Position numbers and translations under genes: made by a program
In this document: positions 6,839 through 13,010 of the stretch, piece after piece
Layout: each line of letters begins with the position of its first letter
How positions within the stretch are numbered: the stretch's first letter is position 1
Notes under the pieces: generated by a model
What the model saw: only the letters and a program-made list of their open reading frames with translations
The model's database searches: none
Told to the model about the DNA's origin: nothing
NCBI GenBank assembly: GCA_938008005.1
Contig: CALLLZ010000397.1
Span: forward strand, 1 to 13,010
DNA: 13,010 nucleotides
DNA from: an uncultured Marinicella sp.
GTDB taxonomy: Bacteria; Pseudomonadota; Gammaproteobacteria; Xanthomonadales; Marinicellaceae
Direction of reading: 5' to 3'

Positions 6839-7174
6839 TCAATTAGGCAGTTTAAATATTATTTTGTAAGTGGCCTCATAGTCTACATTTTTGCCATTAA
6901 CCCTTTTAGGTGCGAATTTATATTTAAGCATTGCCCTCACAGCTTCCCGATCAAAAATTTTTTTCGGGTATGAATCCATCACAACAGCGTTCTCAACACT
7001 GCCATTTTTGTTGATGGTAAAACGCATTTCAGCCCACCCTTCAACCCTGTTTTCAAGGGCAATCTTAGGATATTGAGGTGCGATGCTAATGATTGGTATG
7101 ACTTTGTGCTTTTCTGCATGTAAATCAAAAGCCAAAAATGTAATCAATATGAATAAAAATAATGTTTTTGTCAT
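6839..7174 (-). CDS. Small exported protein with TonB C-terminal domain
   Basis: The protein is 111 residues long. Residues 1-20 are a signal peptide (MTKTLFLFILITFLAFDLHA, cleavage before EKHK). The rest is a single TonB_C domain: APQYPKIALENRVEGWAEMR (32-51), the F-T-I-N-K-N-G-S-V strand (52-60), FDREAVRAMLKYKFAPKRVNG (74-94) and a final YKIIF strand. True TonB has an uncleaved membrane anchor and a long proline-rich span. Both are missing, so this is a free periplasmic (or lipid-independent) TonB-like domain rather than a working energy transducer; it might bind TonB boxes or partner proteins. The ATG at 7174 has a good Shine-Dalgarno (AGGGG about 7 nt upstream), the best on this strand. 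It follows the unknown exported gene after a 102-nt gap and is followed by a hairpin. Confidence 0.88.
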   Translation of the reverse strand: MTKTLFLFILITFLAFDLHAEKHKVIPIISIAPQYPKIALENRVEGWAEMRFTINKNGSVENAVVMDSYPKKIFDREAVRAMLKYKFAPKRVNGKNVDYEATYKIIFKLPN

Positions 7175-7199
7175 GTCTATACCCCTATGTTTATCTGCT

Positions 7200-7232
7200 T
7201 AAGCAATGAAGTCAAAAAAGGTGAATTGCTTA
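7200..7232. other. 8-bp inverted repeat between the exported gene and the TonB_C gene
   Basis: TAAGCAAT (7200-7207) and ATTGCTTA (7225-7232) form a perfect 8-bp stem with a 17-nt loop rich in A on the plus strand (T on the minus strand). It lies in the 102-nt gap, so it may be an operator or a weak attenuating hairpin. The low GC of the stem argues against strong termination. Confidence 0.3.
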
Positions 7233-7276
7233 TTAATATGAAAATTGTTACATAAATATCTATAACACCGTAAATT

Positions 7277-8083
7277 CTATCTCGATCTTGGCTGTTTTTT
7301 TATTGGAAATGTTTTGAATAAGCGTCGCAGAAACGCCTCTTGCTTAAAATCTGTGTGTATTTTACTTTTTAAAAAATATGAGTTAGTCCACAATAATTGG
7401 CCATCATGTGATATCAATGCTGCATTGAGTTGATTGGCTGATACCGAGTGTCGTGTGAATAGGCCCAATGTTAAGATAGTACTGGCTACGGCTTCACCAA
7501 CCGCTTTTTTGGTGGGCACTTTTGAGCCTGTGGTTATTAGAATAAGGACCGCTTCATTTTCTGATAAATTCAATTCATTGACCGCAGAATAGTTCTCTTC
7601 AAGCATTCGGCTCCTGTATTGTTTGAGCTCTTTTCGAGTTCTAGGCCATGCGTAAGTACGACCCACAATATAATCTAAATGGGTTTTAAAATTGAGCGAC
7701 TCTGAGTAATCAACACCTTCATCAAGAACCGGAAATATGATGTGCTGGTTGATGTCCTCTACATCAATCGTATATACATTTTCTTTTTGATATAAACCCA
7801 CAGCAGATAGGGCATGCGTGAATCTAGAGTTAATTCTTTTAGCCAACATCTCTTCCAAATTCGCAAACATATTCTGGCCAATTTGTTGATTAAATGGCAG
7901 ATGTAATCCAGACCTCTCTTTATCCACAGGTTCGAAAATCGTTGTGTCAGTTACGACATAAACCGTCTCCAATGCTTTGATATGTTCAGCGTGTTGTTTA
8001 AATTGGTCTTTCTTTGCCTGAACGGCAGAAAAATGAAAGGCAAGTACAACTATAGTTAATAATTTATTCATGTTTTTTCTCAT
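7277..8083 (-). CDS. Exported protein of unknown function
   Basis: I do not recognise the family. The preferred ATG at 8083 gives 268 residues with a signal peptide (MRKNMNKLLTIVVLAFHFSA, then VQA before KKDQ). An ATG at 8071 (MNKLL...) has a better placed GAG and is equally plausible; the GTG at 8107 only adds residues ahead of the signal. The mature part is mixed alpha/beta. A hydrophobic strand followed by TTGSKVPTKKAVGEAV and a Gly/Ala/Leu-rich helix, and a later ALISHDGQLLWTNSYF strand pair, loosely recall small periplasmic proteins of the GNA1162/LpoB type. That is an impression, not an assignment. The C-terminus is basic. The gene follows the RHS gene on the same strand, separated by a terminator-like hairpin. 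A frameshifted, truncated relative lies at 6445-6686, so the gene belongs to a locally duplicated family. An immunity or accessory role to the RHS protein is possible but untested. Confidence 0.8.
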   Translation of the reverse strand: MRKNMNKLLTIVVLAFHFSAVQAKKDQFKQHAEHIKALETVYVVTDTTIFEPVDKERSGLHLPFNQQIGQNMFANLEEMLAKRINSRFTHALSAVGLYQKENVYTIDVEDINQHIIFPVLDEGVDYSESLNFKTHLDYIVGRTYAWPRTRKELKQYRSRMLEENYSAVNELNLSENEAVLILITTGSKVPTKKAVGEAVASTILTLGLFTRHSVSANQLNAALISHDGQLLWTNSYFLKSKIHTDFKQEAFLRRLFKTFPIKKQPRSR

Positions 8084-8146
8084 TAGCTCAATATTCAAAT
8101 ATGTCACTTTCTAAAAGCACCTTCAGCTCAGTTATCATAAATAAAA

Positions 8147-8175
8147 TGTTGGGCTTTGCGTTGCTCAGCCCAACA
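8147..8175 (-). terminator. Palindromic hairpin copy 2, downstream of the RHS gene
   Basis: TGTTGGGCT (8147-8155) and AGCCCAACA (8167-8175) form a 9-bp perfect stem around TTGCGTTGCTC. On the minus strand it starts 14 nt after the RHS stop codon and is followed by TTTTATTTATG, which fits a terminator. It shares the GGGCT-T-GCG-TGCTCAGCCC pattern with the hairpin at 6787-6813, so it is a REP-like repeat as well. Confidence 0.65.
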
Positions 8176-8189
8176 CAATCATATTTATT

Positions 8190-11100
8190 CTATTCATCTT
8201 TAAACTTTAAGTCTCTATTAGGTTCCCATAGATATATTGAGCCTGTATCTTGAAGACTGGGCCTATATGGCGCTGGATCTGCATCAATAAATACAACTGG
8301 CACACCTGTTTGATTAGCCATGTTTTGAAAAGTTCTTGAGTTAGTGGTCATGATTTGATCTGCACCTTTTCGCATGAATACTAAGCTTGTCATCCCTCTA
8401 TCCTTAGCAGTAAAAATTGAACTTTGTGCCTCCCCAAACATACCAGACCTTGAAGTCGGGTCACCTTGAATAGTTTCATCTAAGAAAGTCATGTGAGAAA
8501 CAGCTGATGTAACTATTTCCCCATCAATATCAAAAACTGCCAAGCCCATGATATTATTAGAATTTGTCACATCTATTTCTATTTTTAGCTTCCTAGATAT
8601 ATTACCAAAAAGCACTCGAAATTGTTTTTCAGGAATATGACTGGCCATGTCTTTAAACATCAATGCCCTAATAGTTTGCTCATTGTATTCACCTATTTCA
8701 GTTGACTTTGCTAGTAATTGAAACTTATCAAGTTCTTCGATTCCTTCAATATTGCTGTTCGTCTCTTGTGTACTATCATCGAAGATATTTGTACTTGGCC
8801 CACCAGTGGATGATATACCACCTCCTGAGTTTTGATTAAAGTTATTTGACTGTTCAGTTTGTGGCCCTTTGGTTCCAATAGAATCTTTACCATTTACGTT
8901 TCTATTGACACTTGATGCACTGGAGTCATTTTGACTTTTTCCTGAGTTACTTAAATATGCAGCTGGTAAACCGTTTCCAACAGCACTATTGTCTTTTCCA
9001 AATCGTATGTTTGAACCAGTTACAGTGAAAGTATCCTCGCTTTTGTACCCAGTTGGGTCAGTTCCACTTAGGGGATTATTAAAAATATAAGTATAAGGAT
9101 TCATCGACTGTGTGCTGGTCGGCTCTTGAATAAACGGATCAACACTCAAGAACCTCCCGTTGTTATAGTCATACATACGACCATTCATATGGATCAATTG
9201 CATTTCATCCAGGTGTTCGTGGTTGGTGAAGCCGCGTTTAGAGATGTCGATCGCACCCTCATCCAGTACCACAGCACCCTTGTTGTCTATGCTTGCAGCA
9301 TCAAAGCTTAATTTGGCCTTGAATAAACCACCGCCATTAGCCGACCAATCGCCATTTCTGGGTTTACCAAAGGCATCATAGCTCTTGGTATGCAACACCT
9401 CGCCATTTTCATCAAGGATCTGAGTGGTGGAGCCCAATCGATCCATTTGCATAAAATTCACTTTTGTTCGATTATTACGATCCCTGGTAACAGTTAGGTA
9501 ACTGGTGAGGTAGTATTTTTGTTCTTCTAATTCTCCAGTGCTAGCATCATAGATTTCTTCATAATCTTTATTGGCATACAAGGTAATCTCATTATTAATG
9601 GCATCAACTTTGCGGTATCGTTGGGTATCAGCACCGTAATTAAAGGATAAATTCTGTATTGATCCAGCAACTTCACTGGAAGACTGTACCAGTAGGTTAT
9701 TGTAGTCATATTTGTAGGTTGCTGTTTCAATGCCATTCAAACAATCAAGAATCCGATTGCCACGCCTGTCATAGTTATAATCAATGGTTATACCCAAACC
9801 GACCAAGTTATCTGCTTGTGTAACTGCATTAGGCCCAGGTGTACCATCTAAGTTATCACCGCTGTAATTTTGTACACAATGCAGGCCTCCTCGATGTGTT
9901 CCATACGAATATTGATCGCTGAAGTCACTTTTCTTTTTGATATTACCTAAACCAGTAACATCATATTCATAATTTTTAGCTGTAACACCTGAACCAAATG
10001 ACTCGGTTATTCGATGTAGCTTATCGTATCTAAAGGTTTCGCTGGCACTGCCATTAAATGTAGGACTGACACCACTTCGATTCAATTCTTGCTTGAGGAT
10101 ATTACCCCAAACATCGTATTGGTAACCCAGTTTTTCCAAGCCACTATCTGCGGATTTATTGCGAATTTGCGCCACTTGTCCGGTACTCGAGTAATAATCG
10201 GCTTCTGTTGCCATATCGGGATTATTATTAAAAATGCGTCCGACTTCTTGCCCACGGTGATTCCAAGCATTGATTTTCATCAGCTCTTGACCTGTGGTGG
10301 CTTCAATTTGATGACTTAGTGAACCATGATAATCGGTGTAACGATTTTCAATTGAATAAGTACCATTGTAGATGGTTTGTTTGAGGCGATTGTAATAGCC
10401 ATCGTAACGGTATTCAGTAATGTATGTGGCATCTGGAAACCCTTCTTCTTCGCTCACTGCTTTGTATAAAACGGTTCGTTCTGAAATCATCCGATTACTT
10501 TCATCATAGTCGAATTCTTTCTTGTAGCGTTCTTCAAAACAGTTAGTACCACAGGTGTTATCGGGCAAATTACTTTCACGTATCACAGATGTCAACTGCC
10601 CCAGCACCAGAGAATCATATTCATAAGTATCTCGGTAAGAACGTACACCAGAAACTGGGGCGCGATTGGCACGGACATTGCTGTACTGATTGGTAATTCG
10701 ACCCAGGTCATCGTATTCGAAATAAGTGGCATATGTTTCTCCCTCATATTTCTCTGATATGACTTCACCAAAACCATTGTAGCTAAATAGTTTGGTACCC
10801 ATGTTAGGATCCTCAACCTGAATTTTTCTGCCCAGCGCATCAAAATAAGTGGCAATCGTGTTTCCAGCGGCATCGATGAGATGAGATGGGTTGCCCGATG
10901 CATCATACCGATAATGAACAGAATGATCCAAGGCATCTTCAGTAGTCAACAGTCTACCGGTGGCGTCATAAACGCGAGACATAAGCAATGTATTTACGCC
11001 TCCGGATAACTCTGGACAGGTACTGTTACTGTTTCCAGCTCTGACTTCAGTAAACGCACCTAAGTGATCATAACTGGTATTGATGGTGCAATTAGCTCCC

Positions 11101-13010
11101 ATGACATCATTCAAGCCACCAGTGGTGGTGATTTTTTCAATCACCCGACCTTGTGCATCTGCCACTGAAATACTCGGATAAGTCAAAGCTGTATTCAGCG
11201 CTGCACCTTCTGTTTTAGTGAACGGCTGTGTACCGATGACATTGATACCCAGCGGAGAAGTGATGTTGACTACATAATTAGAGTTAGTTTGGCCTCCAAC
11301 ACCACTGTCCGAATGCCAGGTTTGAGTTAGCACAGGGTTATTGGCACTGTCGTACCAAGTTTTGACCAGTGGTTGGCCATCTTGGCGCTGCTCACTGTAA
11401 TACTTCAGCTGTGGTGTTCCAGAGATTAATTCACCTTGGTTAACTGAATCTCTAACTGCTTTGACAATGCTGTTTTGTTCATCCGCACAGGTGGTATAAC
11501 AATTACGCATGGCCGTATGCACAATCGGCACAAAGCCATCTGATGCCTCCCCAACGCTGTTACTGTTATGCATTTCCTCAGTCAATTTAAAGCCAAAGGC
11601 ATCGTAAGTGGTGATCACAAAATTCCCATCTGGCAGAACCGATTCTGTCACTTGGCCCGTATTGACATCATAAACAAAATCTGATGACTGGTTAAACCCC
11701 TTGGTGTTTATTTGGATTATCTGATTGGGGAAGTAGCCTTGGTAGACTGAATAATCTGTATTAATTCTGCGGCTCGCCAAACGATTACCAAAATGTTTGG
11801 TTGCTGTCGCTTCTATCTCTGTGATGTTACCGAACGCATCATAGGTAAAACTGTTTCTAAAGATATTGTTGTCATTAATTACAGAGGAACAGCTGCTGGG
11901 GTCGTCGAGTTGATTGATGTAGGTATATTGACACTCCAGTTCACGTTTAGGATTAATTGTATAGGGTTGCCAAAAAAACCGACTTTTGGTGACATGGTTT
12001 TGACCGTTGTTAGGTGATGAATTTTCGACTGTGGCCTTATCTAACCTATCAACCCACCAATTGATTTCATCAGCAGTATAATATTCATTTGAAGTTACTG
12101 TGGTTTCAGATCTTAAAAGGCTGCCATTATTAGCAATGTCATACGTATTGATTGTGTCTGATTGGTTAGTGATATTGCCAAATGTGTCATAATTTAAAGT
12201 CATTTCCATGGTTGATGTCATGGCGCCTCCATTAAGTTCACGATTGATGCTCTCTTTATGAATCAATGGATGATAAACTATCGCTGTATCAGTATCAAAT
12301 GACATAGCGGTGGTTTCACAACTGTATGGTTGTTCCACATAATTCTGACCGGCATAACAATAATTTTCTTCATTCACCACCACTTCATTCAAATTTGCAT
12401 CTCTTTTTGTAATCCTGATAGATTCTAATTTTCCAGCCATTGGAAAAACCTGGTGAAAGGTAGATTCAGAAACAGTTTCATAGCGAACAGATGTATCCAT
12501 GTCATCCGGATTAGATCGAACCTTAATTTTTCTGAAACCCTGAAAACCTCGTCCTTGGTTGTTGTAAACCGCCTCTTCATAGGCGTATTCATTCAATGTA
12601 TTGTTACCGTAATTATTGGTTTGGCGCATTTCAGCAACCACATACATGGAAGAGTTGAAATAAAAATGCTCACCAGCAGCAAAATCTTCATCAACATAGG
12701 AATCCGAATTTAATCGATCTGGTACTGAATACAATGGGAAAGTATCACCATCTGGTCTGTCATCCGGATGAGTAGACAAGGGTTGGTATTTCCATTCAGT
12801 CACCAGATTAAGTGTGGGCTTGGTCACTGAGGCGACTAAACCAGAGACTGTACTGTCGTTACGCGTGACAAAGAACTCACCAGCCACAGTGTCACCTGCA
12901 GTGACCACAATGTTATTAGCAATGGTGGTTTTGGCCATAGTCAGTGATTGGCCTGGGTATTCATCATTGATATACTGAAGCAATGTTGGGTTAGCGTCAT
13001 CAAACTTAAT
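8190..13010 (-). CDS. Large RHS/YD-repeat protein with unknown C-terminal tip (5' partial)
   Basis: The frame is open to the right edge, so the true start is outside; 1606 residues are visible. Near the start, YAYEEAVYNNQGRGFQGFRK (about 142-161) is typical of the SpvB/TcdB middle region that precedes RHS repeats. YD repeats follow over several hundred residues (YRYDASGNPSHLIDAAGN, YFDALGRKIQV, YEYDVTGLGNI, YNYDRRGNRI). The RHS core ends with GFTNHEHLDEMQLIHMNGRM, then YDYNNGRFLSVDPF (GRMYDY from 1277) and DPTGY at 1318-1322. In known RHS proteins the repeats form a closed cocoon that holds the C-terminal tip. Here the tip is residues 1323-1606: a low-complexity Ser/Asn/Gly linker of about 100 residues, then a 184-residue globular part that matches no toxin family I know. 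It has no obvious HNH, deaminase or ADP-ribosyltransferase motif. The tip looks more AT-rich than the core, as expected of an exchanged cassette. No VgrG, PAAR or secretion gene is visible. Confidence 0.92.
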   Translation of the reverse strand: MKFDDANPTLLQYINDEYPGQSLTMAKTTIANNIVVTAGDTVAGEFFVTRNDSTVSGLVASVTKPTLNLVTEWKYQPLSTHPDDRPDGDTFPLYSVPDRLNSDSYVDEDFAAGEHFYFNSSMYVVAEMRQTNNYGNNTLNEYAYEEAVYNNQGRGFQGFRKIKVRSNPDDMDTSVRYETVSESTFHQVFPMAGKLESIRITKRDANLNEVVVNEENYCYAGQNYVEQPYSCETTAMSFDTDTAIVYHPLIHKESINRELNGGAMTSTMEMTLNYDTFGNITNQSDTINTYDIANNGSLLRSETTVTSNEYYTADEINWWVDRLDKATVENSSPNNGQNHVTKSRFFWQPYTINPKRELECQYTYINQLDDPSSCSSVINDNNIFRNSFTYDAFGNITEIEATATKHFGNRLASRRINTDYSVYQGYFPNQIIQINTKGFNQSSDFVYDVNTGQVTESVLPDGNFVITTYDAFGFKLTEEMHNSNSVGEASDGFVPIVHTAMRNCYTTCADEQNSIVKAVRDSVNQGELISGTPQLKYYSEQRQDGQPLVKTWYDSANNPVLTQTWHSDSGVGGQTNSNYVVNITSPLGINVIGTQPFTKTEGAALNTALTYPSISVADAQGRVIEKITTTGGLNDVMGANCTINTSYDHLGAFTEVRAGNSNSTCPELSGGVNTLLMSRVYDATGRLLTTEDALDHSVHYRYDASGNPSHLIDAAGNTIATYFDALGRKIQVEDPNMGTKLFSYNGFGEVISEKYEGETYATYFEYDDLGRITNQYSNVRANRAPVSGVRSYRDTYEYDSLVLGQLTSVIRESNLPDNTCGTNCFEERYKKEFDYDESNRMISERTVLYKAVSEEEGFPDATYITEYRYDGYYNRLKQTIYNGTYSIENRYTDYHGSLSHQIEATTGQELMKINAWNHRGQEVGRIFNNNPDMATEADYYSSTGQVAQIRNKSADSGLEKLGYQYDVWGNILKQELNRSGVSPTFNGSASETFRYDKLHRITESFGSGVTAKNYEYDVTGLGNIKKKSDFSDQYSYGTHRGGLHCVQNYSGDNLDGTPGPNAVTQADNLVGLGITIDYNYDRRGNRILDCLNGIETATYKYDYNNLLVQSSSEVAGSIQNLSFNYGADTQRYRKVDAINNEITLYANKDYEEIYDASTGELEEQKYYLTSYLTVTRDRNNRTKVNFMQMDRLGSTTQILDENGEVLHTKSYDAFGKPRNGDWSANGGGLFKAKLSFDAASIDNKGAVVLDEGAIDISKRGFTNHEHLDEMQLIHMNGRMYDYNNGRFLSVDPFIQEPTSTQSMNPYTYIFNNPLSGTDPTGYKSEDTFTVTGSNIRFGKDNSAVGNGLPAAYLSNSGKSQNDSSASSVNRNVNGKDSIGTKGPQTEQSNNFNQNSGGGISSTGGPSTNIFDDSTQETNSNIEGIEELDKFQLLAKSTEIGEYNEQTIRALMFKDMASHIPEKQFRVLFGNISRKLKIEIDVTNSNNIMGLAVFDIDGEIVTSAVSHMTFLDETIQGDPTSRSGMFGEAQSSIFTAKDRGMTSLVFMRKGADQIMTTNSRTFQNMANQTGVPVVFIDADPAPYRPSLQDTGSIYLWEPNRDLKFKDE

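Noticed and set aside
7178..7222. TTGACT with TAAACA 16 nt later as a promoter for the TonB_C gene
   Set aside because: The -10 would overlap the start of the Shine-Dalgarno region, so the transcript would lack its ribosome site.
10592..10936. Alternative-frame open reading frame of 114 codons within the RHS gene
   Set aside because: It is on the same strand but in another frame of the well-supported RHS repeats; its composition is that of a shadow frame.
1..13010. tRNA, rRNA, CRISPR array or replication origin
   Set aside because: No cloverleaf-like sequence, regularly spaced repeats or DnaA-box cluster was noticed on reading both strands.

Overview
The window is AT-rich bacterial DNA with Gram-negative features: periplasmic signal peptides, a TonB C-terminal-domain protein, short palindromic hairpins of a kind common in Gammaproteobacteria, and a family-1 uracil-DNA glycosylase. 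The best guess is a marine, low-GC gammaproteobacterium (Marinicella-like). This rests on overall impression, not on a marker gene.

Layout. Positions 1-1640 hold three minus-strand genes. A two-receiver response regulator sits 4 nt upstream of ung, and ung is followed by the first codons of an exported protein that runs off the left edge. Positions 1641-2362 hold no intact gene. They contain a 260-bp non-autonomous transposon-like element (1818-2077) with 19-bp terminal inverted repeats and a 7-bp target duplication. It lies in the last codons of a decayed minus-strand gene; removing the element and one duplication copy rejoins the reading frame to a stop codon. Positions 2363-6373 (plus strand) encode one large hybrid two-component protein: signal peptide, beta-propeller, Y_Y_Y domain, membrane helix, histidine kinase, receiver, AraC-type DNA-binding domain. 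A terminator-like hairpin follows it.

From 6445 to the right edge everything reads on the minus strand. In transcription order there is a very large RHS/YD-repeat protein (5' end outside the window) with a 284-residue C-terminal tip that I do not recognise, a palindromic hairpin, an exported protein of unknown function, a small exported TonB_C-domain protein, a second copy of the hairpin, and a frameshifted, truncated relative of the unknown exported protein. This order (polymorphic-toxin-like protein, then an exported small gene with a decayed paralogue) is what an RHS effector with duplicated downstream cognate genes could look like, but the immunity role is only a hypothesis.

The main points of interest are the transposon insertion with a reconstructable pre-insertion frame, the uncharacterised RHS tip with a TonB-box-like motif just after the core, the duplicated hairpin-plus-gene unit, and the response regulator whose first receiver lacks its phospho-acceptor aspartate.
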